DNA from: Silene noctiflora
Taxonomy: Eukaryota > Streptophyta > Magnoliopsida > Caryophyllales > Caryophyllaceae
NCBI GenBank assembly: GCA_009801015.1
Contig: VHZZ01011004.1
Span: forward strand, 24,452-56,804
Reading direction: 5' to 3'
DNA length: 32,353 nt
Shown here: one piece after another, positions 22,761 to 30,947 of the stretch
Position numbering within the stretch: the first letter of the stretch is position 1
How the letters are laid out: each line of letters opens with the position of its first letter
Program-made: the position numbers and the translations under genes
Notes under the pieces: model-generated
What the model saw: the letters and a program-made list of their open reading frames with translations, nothing else
What the model was told of the DNA's origin: nothing
The model's database searches: none

Positions 22761-22830
22761 CAAATCGTCTTCCTTGTGACGGGTCGGATCCTTGTGACGG
22801 ATAATGCCACTCACAAAATGAGAATTTGCC
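22761..22830. mobile_element. MULE-type MITE (GACGGATA family), copy D, only 70 bp
   Basis: CAAATCGTCTTCCTTGTGAC at the left, GAGAATTTGCC at the right. It keeps the two ends and almost nothing else. It is still bracketed by an exact 9-bp duplication ATTTAGTTA (22752-22760 and 22831-22839), so it is a complete insertion or one internally deleted after insertion, not a broken end. Confidence 0.75.
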
Positions 22831-23233
22831 ATTTAGTTATACCTTAATCATACTTTGTCGGTCTAATTTGAATCATACTTTGTCAGTCTAATTTAACGAT
22901 CCAACAAGAGTATTAATGAAATAAATGTTAAGCCTCAAGGTTACCACGGCCACATTCTTAAAAAGGGGGAAATATGGACAAAGTGATAAACACCAAGGAT
23001 ACCATGAGAAATTTCTCAAACTTAAATATTACTTTTGATATATTATTGACTAATCTTATGCAATACACAAATGGTCATTGAAGATGGGCACTATCCGTCA
23101 CAAACTGAAGACGGATAGTACTCCTCTCACAATATGTAAGTGGTACTATCCATGGGGTGCTCTATTTCTCCCTCACTTTCCCTACCACTTGCCTTATTGT
23201 GAAAAGGGGACTATCTGTCTTCAGCTTGTGGCG

Positions 23234-23588
23234 CACTAGGTAGCACCAAAACGGACACGGACACGACACGGACACGTGATACGACAACCCATGAAATTTA
23301 AGACACGGGACACGCTATTTAAATTTAATAATATATATTTTTATGGTTATAAATAACGTATAATTTTATTTTTGTAATGTATTTCATATTAAATTTAAAT
23401 AAATGAAGGTAAAATTTGACCTTGACAATAATTAATTCTCATTTCACACCCAATCCCATATTCTAATCAATTTCTTTTGACATTTTATTCCTCGTATAGA
23501 CTATAACATGTTTAGGAGTGTGTTCGACGAGTGTCGGGTGTCGGACACGGGACAACTAGTTAGGAGGAGTGTCCGTGCTACCTAGGTG
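23234..23588. mobile_element. CACTA-tipped element with GGACACG repeats, nested in MULE-MITE copy E
   Basis: Termini CACTAGGTAGCAC and GTGCTACCTAGGTG are inverted. Subterminal tandem GGACACG / GACACGG repeats occur at the left and GTGTCGGGTGTCGGACACGG at the right, around an AT-rich core. The CACTA tip suggests En/Spm affinity, but the expected 3-bp TSD is not clean. A related copy lies at 7899-8230. Confidence 0.6.
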
Positions 23589-23621
23589 ACGGATAGTGTC
23601 CGTGCTACCTAGGTGACGGAT
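23568..23621. repeat. 27-bp unit duplicated in tandem at the nested-element junction
   Basis: AGTGTCCGTGCTACCTAGGT followed by GACGGAT occurs twice back to back (23568-23594 and 23595-23621). The unit spans the right junction between the CACTA-tipped insert and its MITE host. Both parents carry AGTGTCCGT-like sequence, so slippage or unequal exchange at that shared motif is a simple explanation. Confidence 0.9.
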
Positions 23622-23717
23622 AGTGTTCGTCACAAGCAAGACGATTTGTATGCAATAAGACTGTCATATATGAGAGTCGCTGAGAAATTTTCTCCATTCA
23701 AAATTAGGGCAGTAAGT

Positions 23718-24006
23718 GGATCATACATCTGATGTACTACATCATATGATATAGTTTTCTGATGTACTACATCATATGATATAGTTTTTGAGCATTAAGA
23801 TAAAGTTTTTGAGTTTTATTTTAAATATTATGAGTTTTATGATAATGTTTTTGAGTTAATTCTTTTAAACATAAAGTTAAAAATATACCAATATAACTCA
23901 AAAACATTACATATAAGCTCGGAAAAACATTATAAAGCTCATAAAAAAAACACCCAAAAACTCAAATATAAATGGAGTCTGAGGTAATACATCAGATGTA
24001 TAATCT
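23718..24006. mobile_element. TIR element of the ATACATCTGAG family, copy 2
   Basis: ATACATCTGATGTACTAC at the left; inverted at the right, ATACATCTGATGTATTACC. Shares AAGTTTTTGAGTTTTATTTT and CTCAAAAAC motifs with copy 1. It includes a 30-bp tandem duplication near the left end (23729-23758 and 23759-23788). Confidence 0.6.
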
Positions 24007-24073
24007 TTTTTCTCAAATTAGGGGACTCCTACTAAATTTTATATCTTTCTTACAAAAAAAAAAAAAATTAAAA

Positions 24074-24448
24074 GGGATTTTCTCATATGTACCCCTCGAT
24101 TATTTCATTTTCTCACATATACCCCTCTTTTTTTCAAATTAACCGCTTTTAAGAGATTTTCGGTTTGAACAAAAAAAAAAAAAATTTGAACTTGTTGCCG
24201 GGAGTTATGGTCAGTCAAAGTTTTTTACAAAATAAATTTTGACTGATGATAACTCCTAGTTACAAGTTTCGAACACGATGTTTTTTTTTCATATTTACGG
24301 TCTTTACGAGATCTTTGGTTTGAGAAAAAAAATTAACGATTTCTAATCTCGTAGCCAAGAATTATGGATAGTCAAAAAAAAAAATTAAAAAAAATAGGGG
24401 TATAAGTGAGCAAAATAAATAATTGAGGGGTACAATTAAGAAAATCCC
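24074..24448. mobile_element. TIR element, 375 bp, with about 55-bp inverted ends
   Basis: GGGATTTTCTCATATGTACC at the left; inverted at the right, GGGATTTTCTTAATTGTACC. Both continue with CCTC(G/A)ATTATTT and CTCAC(A/T)TATACCCCT. Flanks AAATTAAAA (24065-24073) and AAATGAAAA (24449-24457) agree at 8 of 9, suggesting a 9-bp duplication and a Mutator-type origin. The interior holds two diverged repeats of a GAGAT..GGTTTGA..AGTTATGG..AGTCAAA module. Confidence 0.7.
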
Positions 24449-24638
24449 AAATGAAAATAATTACGCAATACTTTATTATTTCTTATATGAGTATTATTAC
24501 TCTATTACTATTTTGTTTCCTAATCTTTAACCGGATCTACGCTTCAGTTGAAATTGCATATATATATGATGATGATGATACCCTAATGACCAACGGATGT
24601 CGACAACCACTGGATTAGCAGAAATCTTAAAGGGCTTC

Positions 24639-26640
24639 TGTAACACACCCAACTTACCCAGCCAATGTAAACAGGGATATTATCATCTCGATTTCTCGAG
24701 TTAGTGCATCAAAAACCTCAATTAAGAAACAATTAGTATGAAGTCTAAACTTTATCAATTAATACAAGACATAAACGTACTCCAAAATATAAGATCTCAA
24801 AACTACAGCGAAATCTATGAATAAGTCTACCTCATCTCTTTATACAATTACTAAACTAGACTCATGATAGGGTTGTTGCTTGCCCTAAACAAAGATAATA
24901 TTGTTACTCTAAGCTTGGATAACAAACAAATTAATATAGTTAGGGAAGCAGGGGTCGATCTCGGGGAGACGGAAGTTGCTAATTAGTTGCCATAGAGCGA
25001 ATCTTATCAAGATCGGTAACGATTGATTTTGGTTTTAATGATTTAAAACGATAACGAAAATGAGATGTATAACAGTGACGAATAAGATCTAAGGGGATGG
25101 GATTACAGATGTAGATTAGCAATTATCAATGTCGAATTATATGAACATAAAATCAACTGTTGTTTAGGTTATTAGCAATTTCCTCTCGGCCTATTACCCA
25201 ACCATAGAATGATTACTAACGAGCTCTTGCACTAATTAGATCGAACTATTAAAACATGCTTTGCCTAATTCAATTCCCGACTTTCGCTCTTAGGAAAACA
25301 ATAATAAATTAATCAACAATTGTAATCAAGAATCAAAAATTAACATTACAAAACAGGCATGTATTATAAACAACAAATTGATAATAAAACGTCCTAATCC
25401 AGCAAATACAAATCACTAATCAAACAAGGCTTCCCCGCCCTTAGATTAAAGGACTACTCATGCATTATGAAATATAAACAAATGAATAACATGGATAAAA
25501 ATAATAGCATGATAACAAATTATAGAATGAGAAATGAAATAAACAAAACTGAAATATAAGGCAAGAAAAATACCGAAAGAAGAACTTGAAATAAGGAAGA
25601 ACAAAGCTTGAGATAAACCCAGTTGAAATGTAAACAATTGAAAACTAAAGCATATGTAAATTATTGGAAATGATAAAGAGCATTTTTACAACCCTAATAC
25701 AAGCTAAGAGGTGGAATATCAGATGCTTTGTCGAAATGAAAGCATTGCATTATATAGAGGAAGTCGGAAAACGAACAGTCTCTGAGACTGTTTACAGCCC
25801 CGGGATCCCGGGATCATCCACCCCAATCGGGGTCGTAGACAGTTAGCCGCACTGTTCAATTCTGCTCCTTATTTGTGCATCCATGGAACCCCAAGGGGCA
25901 GGGGTTAAGGCTTGGGGTCGCGTGAAATTCTCCTTTCTTCACTACAACTTCCTTTAAGCTCCATTTCTTCAATCAAGTAGCAACCAAACTTCATTCTTCT
26001 TCCTCGGGTTGCTTGGATCTTCCCAAAACGCCCTTCCATGGCCTAAATCGTCTCATGCAGCCTCGTGATTCGCGGTGAATGCCAAATTGATAGGAAAAAG
26101 TCATCGAATGCTCCATTTCTTACAAAAACATGATAAAGCATGCAAGATACCTAGAATACGGAATTAGCTCATAAAAACACTCTATAAAGTGCAAATGACA
26201 TGTAAACACGAGCTAAAAGAGGGGTAATAATCATATAAAAATACGACATATCAACTCAATATGTCAACGGCTCGTCCCATGTTCCAAGCATCATCACCAT
26301 CCATGGCATCATCAATACAAACTTACAAGTCCAACTGCTCACCAAATTATCAGAAATATCAAGTGATTCACCGTAGATAGTTTTAAAAGAGTTTGACACA
26401 CATGAAACAATAAGTCAACCACATCGTTGAGTAAGGAAATTCCATACACAATTAAACCTCAAAAGTGATAATGATCAATACACAATTACCAAACAATCTC
26501 AATACAATGCATCAAGCATAGTCAAATCCCACAATCCCAAGTCACAGCCAACATAGAATACTAACAAGACAATTCTCATCATATGATTGACATGTCAACA
26601 TTGACTCAGGCGCGTGCTACAATCACACGTCAACCCTAAC
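24639..26640. mobile_element. Degraded LTR of a probable Ty3/gypsy element, split by a solo LTR
   Basis: Begins TGTAACACACCCAACTTACC, a start typical of chromovirus (Tekay/Del-type) LTRs, and continues on the far side of the solo LTR at 26254. The right limit is uncertain because the sequence runs into Harbinger-related remnants. It is older than the solo LTR it hosts. No internal coding region seen. Confidence 0.5.
24865..26253 (-). mobile_element. Complete solo LTR, 1389 bp, 5-bp TSD ACTCA
   Basis: On the minus strand it begins TGATATGTCGTATTTTTATA and ends CAACAACCCTATCA, with TGATA/TATCA tips. Exact 5-bp duplications ACTCA flank it (24860-24864 and 26254-26258). Length and sequence style suit a large-LTR Ty3/gypsy family; finer assignment is not safe. 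A single LTR with a matching TSD implies loss of the internal region by LTR-LTR recombination. The TSD is intact, so moderately recent. Confidence 0.85.
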
Positions 26641-26953
26641 AACTGTGCTACAATCACCTTCCACAAATATTGGTTCCCAAATTGCGTAATAACGCCTTCC
26701 ACAAATAATCCGATACATTTTGAAGTTTATATATTACTCATTCATAAATATTCATCAATATCATCACAGGCTCATCCATAAGCTAGAAGCCTTATAGCTG
26801 GAGTGCATTTTTGCAATGCTGAATGACCATACCAACCAGATCCATTTGGTAGTTATTGAAAAAGTTTATCACTAGCAGTGACAGCTTCCACTAATCGAAG
26901 AAAAACATGTTTTCTCATTCGAAATCTACGCTTATTTCTTAGGGAAGGATTTG
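26640..26953 (-). pseudogene. Remnant of a PIF/Harbinger (ALP1/HARBI1-like) nuclease gene
   Basis: Minus-strand translation from about 26953 reads RNKRRFRMRKHVFLRLVEAV, then TASDKLFQ, stop, LPNGSGWYGHSALQKCTPAI, RLLAYG, stop, ACDDIDEYL, stop, MSN. A second frame gives LFVEGVITQFGNQYLWK. The order RRFRMRKHVFLR, GHSALQKCTAAIR, LAYG, DEYL, FVEGVI..FG.QYL is that of the N-terminal half of plant ALP1/HARBI1-like DDE nucleases. At least three in-frame stops and one frameshift show it is dead. The catalytic C-terminal half is absent. No Harbinger TIRs were found, so it may derive from a transposase or an ALP1-like host gene. Confidence 0.85.
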
Positions 26954-27354
26954 AAGGTTGTAAAATCGATTTGGATTGTAAGTAATCATATCATCAACCA
27001 TGTTATCCATGCGACAGATTTATAACAAAGATCATGTTTGTCATTGATAAAAATCTCTCATTCATTGATAATAAGCAATAATATTGGAACATTTTAATTT
27101 TCAGAGTTAGACACATTTTTTACTTGAGAAAAAATGAAGAGAAGATGTTTTTTTTAGGGTAGCCATGAATCCACGCGAAAAATGTATTGGGACACTGGAT
27201 TTACCTTCACAATGCCTAAAATGCCCTTCTTTTTCTATGCAACTTGTTGCAATAGTGGGCCACATATATGGACAACGTGATAATTGCATGAATAAATCCC
27301 GTGTCCTCGTGCTTTCCCCCCGCGAATTTATGGCTCCCCTTTTTTTAAGTTGTA

Positions 27355-27450
27355 CTTCCTCCCATCCTTTCAATTCATACCATTTGAATAAAATACTCGT
27401 CATATATATTAAACATATGGTATGAATTAAAAAAATGAGAGGGATCGGCG
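27355..27450. mobile_element. Stowaway-like MITE, 96 bp
   Basis: CTTCCTCCCATCCTTTCAAT at the left, GAGAGGGATCGGCG at the right, with inner arms AATTCATACCAT / ATGGTATGAATT. TA flanks at 27353-27354 and 27451-27452. Opposed reading frames over 27107-27425 are shadows of this palindrome and its flank. Confidence 0.75.
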
Positions 27451-27529
27451 TATATCATATTTTTCTAAGTCATACACATTATATAGAGATTAGCATATTG
27501 AAACACAAAAATTTAGTTTGTAAATAATG

Positions 27530-27740
27530 TTAGACATGAAGTGATATTACAATGATAAATACATTGACAATACACTGAAACACAACATTGACAGCACGCT
27601 GAGACACTACAATAACAATACACAAAAGTCATTTCACTAAAAATACAATGACGTGACATTACATTGACAAAAAAAAAAAAGACACTACATTGACAATACA
27701 AGGACAATAAAACGAAATAACAATACATTATAATGAAAAT
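27530..27740. repeat. Degenerate short tandem repeat (ACATTGACAATACA-like)
   Basis: Motifs such as TACATTGACAATACA, ACAACATTGACAGCAC, CTACAATAACAATACAC and CTACATTGACAATACA recur every 10-30 bases. The minus-strand frame here is a Cys/Tyr-rich artefact of the repeat. No array of constant period exists. Confidence 0.65.
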
Positions 27741-28292
27741 GAATTATTATACAAAAATATATTAAGATTGTTCTCTCTATATATAGAGAATGAAAAGAAT
27801 GAGACCGTTTATGTAATTATTTTCTTTTCAATATTCAGTTTTTTCATAAAAATAAATAAATAACCGTTATAAATCCGACGACTTCTTTGTAATTCGAGTG
27901 TACAACATCAGTGTAAAAATACCCCTAAAAATGTTTCACTCTCCTTATTTGAGGAGTTTCATGAGTGCGTTGTGTGCCATATTTGATAGGGGTGCGCTGT
28001 TTTTAGCGAAGGTTCACAAGTAAAATGTTGGTCAAACTTATTGACTTTATATTTTAGTTTGTTAGTGAAACTAACAATTTAAGTTATATTATTTTAAGGT
28101 TTTTTGATAATTGTTACCACGTATAATCTAATACCAATTGCTACCAAAGATTTTTTTTTTTTTAAACTGCAACATAGTTGGTTCGGATTAAAAACTATAA
28201 CCCCATCAGAACGAATCTCCAATTTGTACTTAAGAAGACTAGAACACCCCTATTTTTATACTCTTCATTCATACTTTCACTTTACCACAACA

Positions 28293-29020
28293 CTAGTTTG
28301 AAACCCGTGCATGCAAAAATGCATGGGTTGCTTTAAAAGTTTTATTAGAAAGTATATTAATATTAGACGTAAGAATAAAATCAACCTGAACATAGATAGG
28401 TGATAACACTCGTCTTAATTATAGAATTTATGAACATTTTAATAAGTTTTAGAGAAATGAAATCTACATCTACATAGTATAAAAGCCAAGTCATTTGTAG
28501 AATTTCTATTGGCTCTTGACCTTTAGGAAAAAAAAAAATCAAAAGGCGGTCCCCCACCAAAAAAACATGGGTTTTGTTGAATTAATTTCTTTAAAACATC
28601 ATTTACAATCAATGCATACAAAATAATAAATTACAAAAATTTACAATATGATTTATATATATTTTTTGTTTGATAATATAACATAATAAATACAAACACC
28701 TATACTCTAGATCTATATTAAAGAAAACATAAAATAACAATAATCGGAAAACATTTAGTTTTTTTGGTTGATAAAATTAGTGACTGCATTGAACAATTTA
28801 ATATGGAATAAAAATGTCGAGATTATATGTTGTTAATTACTACATTGAACATTTAATTACTACGACCCGTGCATTTTCTGCACGGATTTAAAACTAGTGT
28901 TGTGATATAGTAGATTAGTGGGGCGAGTAATTTAGAGAAAAAAATTATTGTGGACCCCAATTAAAAAACTTGAGAACCAATGGGAATCCTCTAAACGACT
29001 TAGTTTTTATACTATGTAGA
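28293..29020 (-). mobile_element. Minus-strand mini-Helitron interrupted by a plus-strand Helitron
   Basis: On the minus strand the 5' end at 29020 reads TCTACATAGTATAAAAACTA and the 3' end at 28293 has ACCCATGCATTTTTGCATGC, CACGGGTT, then TCAAACTAG before T. Removing the nested 429 bp leaves about 299 bp, close to the 268-bp copy at 4938. Pairing of these two ends is inferred from size and homology. Confidence 0.7.
28469..28897 (+). mobile_element. Non-autonomous mini-Helitron, 429 bp, nested
   Basis: 5' TCTACATAGTATAAAAGCCA after A; 3' hairpin CCCGTGCATTTTCTGCACGG, then ATTTAAAACTAG before T. It lies inside a minus-strand Helitron (28293-29020) whose 5' end is nearly the same sequence. Confidence 0.82.
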
Positions 29021-29859
29021 TTTATCTCTTAAACCTAATTAAACAATTAAATTGGCAATTACAAATTCATCCCATTCTTCAAACTTATTTCTTCTAATTT
29101 AATCTAGAACTAGATTTTGTAATCAATCTCAATTCCCCAATGACCTCCAATCGTAGACGCGCTTTCTTTATTTACTTGTTTTACTCCCCTTTCGACATTG
29201 CTGAAAAAAAAAAAAAAAAAATCTAGAAAACAGCAATGACAAACCATAATCTGAAAAAATACAATGATTAAATCTAATAAAAGAAGTTAGGAAGAGATAA
29301 AAGGATGTCTGAATTTGAAAATTAAAGATGGAAAAAGAAATGAGAGTGAAAATAATGGAGTAGAGAGAAAACTCAAATTTAAGAACTAGAAAATTGAAGA
29401 TGAAATTTGAATTAACAAAGGTAGTATTGATAAATTAAATAGAAGCACATAAAAACAAAGAGGGTAGGGGAAAATTAGGAAATGAAAATACTATCAATTT
29501 AAGATGAAAATTTGACAAGACTGGCTGAGTTTTTCTCAGTTTGCCTCATTTTCTGATTGGGTAGTAATTTTTAATCTGAACCAACTATGTTGGTAGCAGT
29601 TTTAAAAAAAAAAATATTTGAATGTAATTGATAAAAAAATGGATTGTACATTGCATCAGTTATAAAAAAAGTTCATTATTTTATAAATAAATTTGAGGTG
29701 GGGTCAAATGAAATAACGATAAATTTATTAGGTGAACTTCATTAATTTAGAGAGATAATTATGAATTGAGAGAAAAATGGTGTAGAATAAAGAGATAAGG
29801 AGAGAGAAAATATGAGAAATCCATTTATGCGTATGGTCTAACCAATCAATGAGTGAATG

Positions 29860-29884
29860 TTGCAGGATAATATAGTAGTGTGAT
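29860..29884 (-). mobile_element. Orphan Helitron-like 5' terminus
   Basis: On the minus strand, CACTACTATATTATCCTGCA is followed by GATTGGTTAGACC about 15 bases later, the layout seen at the 5' ends of the other Helitrons here. No matching 3' end was found to its left apart from the one already assigned to 28293-29020. Confidence 0.35.
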
Positions 29885-29971
29885 TTTTTTTATCATGCAT
29901 TATTATATTACTTTAACTTGATTTTTTCCCTTCTCCTATGAAAAAAATTATTGATGTAGCTATGTAATTAG

Positions 29972-30358
29972 TCTTAAAGTATATTGGATTGCTTAATTTT
30001 TGCAACTCCGTAAAAAAATGTCAATACTTTTATTTTTACTAAAATTTGTCACAGATAATTTAATCAATATTTTTACTTTTACTAAAATTTGTCACATATT
30101 ATTTAATAAATACTTTTAATTTTACTAAAATTTGTCACAGATTATTAGTATTTTGTCACGACTATTGTTATGTTGTTATTTTGCCACGACCATTGTTATT
30201 ATTATTGTTAACATTTTTTTTTTCTTGTTTTCATAATTATATTCCTTTCGTCCCAAATAATAGGTAACAAAATCACGCATTGATGTGCAGGGTTACATAG
30301 GACTGTGATTTTCTTAGAGTATAATGCATTGCTTAATTCTTGCAACTCCGTATAAATT
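29972..30358. repeat. 45-bp direct repeat bracketing the minisatellite
   Basis: CTTAAAGTATATTGGATTGC at about 29972 continues to TTGCAACTCCGTA; CTTAGAGTATAATGCATTGC at about 30313 continues to TTGCAACTCCGTA. The two copies are about 340 bp apart with roughly 85% identity by eye. Their nature is unknown. Confidence 0.7.
30022..30150. repeat. 43-bp minisatellite, three units
   Basis: Units at 30022-30064, 30065-30107 and 30108-30150 share TTTTACTAAAATTTGTCACA and differ at a few positions. Immediately after, a diverged unit of about 27 bp (TTTGTCACGACTATTGTTA, TTTGCCACGACCATTGTTA) repeats twice to about 30210. Confidence 0.9.
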
Positions 30359-30779
30359 TTCTCTTTTGTATGAATATCTTGTAGATGTCATATTCGTAAA
30401 TACATCACCTTGCCAACAGAACAAGAAATAAGTAGATGTGAGAAAACAAAAAAACGGACTCACATCATCATGATTCAATGCGTTTTTGTTGAAGCTAAGG
30501 ATACTTATTTGTGATTTGTGATAACTGTCAAAACTCAAGCCATTACGCAGATTGCCAATATATTTTTTCTTTTGATGTAACTGTCATAAAAGTTACCATT
30601 TGTAGACCCACCATTAGAAGAATGGGGCAAAACTTATAATCTTCATTTATTTTATCTTTAGGATTTGTGACCCATAAGTTAGCCGTATTTGTCGTAATCC
30701 AATAATCTATAATATTTTTCATCGCGCTCATATTGTAAGAATATTTTTCGCTTATACAATAAAAAAATCGTGGAATCAT
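30314..30779 (-). pseudogene. Possible decayed coding fragment, unidentified
   Basis: The minus-strand frame from 30779 reads MIPRFFYCISEKYSYNMSAM, KNIIDYWITTNTANLWVTNP, KDKINEDYKFCP and continues to 30543. A neighbouring frame just after KFCP gives HSSNGGSTNGNFYDSYIKRK, and the next frame (30538 onward) LSFDSYHKSQISILSFNKNA, LNHDD followed by a donor-like GTGAGT. The composition looks more protein-like than the surrounding AT-rich DNA, but the frame changes and lack of a recognised domain keep this weak. It lies next to, and opposite, the exon-like segments at 30948-31719. Confidence 0.3.
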
Positions 30780-30947
30780 CTTATTTATATAATTGACAGT
30801 CGAATTGCAAAGTATGATTTCCTTTGATATCCTCCTAACAATAACAACAACAACAACAATAATAATCCCGGAAACGTGTTTGGACTAAGTATAGTTATTG
30901 GTATTTCTCTTTACGACTGGGTTGAGACCCGTTGTCGAGAAGTTTGA

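Larger units (their letters stand above)
23066..23648. mobile_element. MULE-type MITE (GACGGATA family), copy E, interrupted by another element
   Basis: CACAAATGGTCATTGAAGAT at the left, CAAGCAAGACGATTTG at the right, with an exact 9-bp duplication TATGCAATA (23057-23065 and 23649-23657). About 355 bp of unrelated CACTA-tipped sequence interrupts it near its right end (23234-23588). Without that insert the element would be close in size to copy A. Confidence 0.85.
28097..29674. mobile_element. Possible MULE-like element with long inverted ends containing the Helitron nest
   Basis: About 110 bp at the left (28097-28215) is the inverted, diverged counterpart of the right (29545-29674). The best block is AACATAGTTGGTTCGGATTA versus inverted AACATAGTTGGTTCAGATTA, with matching T-tracts outside it. 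The flanks share ATTATTTTA (28088-28096 and 29675-29683), a 9-bp match, but AT-rich. No transposase frame is visible. Confidence 0.55.

Noticed and set aside
27513-27728. Cys/Tyr-rich 71-codon minus-strand frame that resembles a small secreted peptide
   Set aside because: Cysteines arise from the ACATTGACA-type repeat read backwards; no signal peptide cleavage context or conserved spacing.
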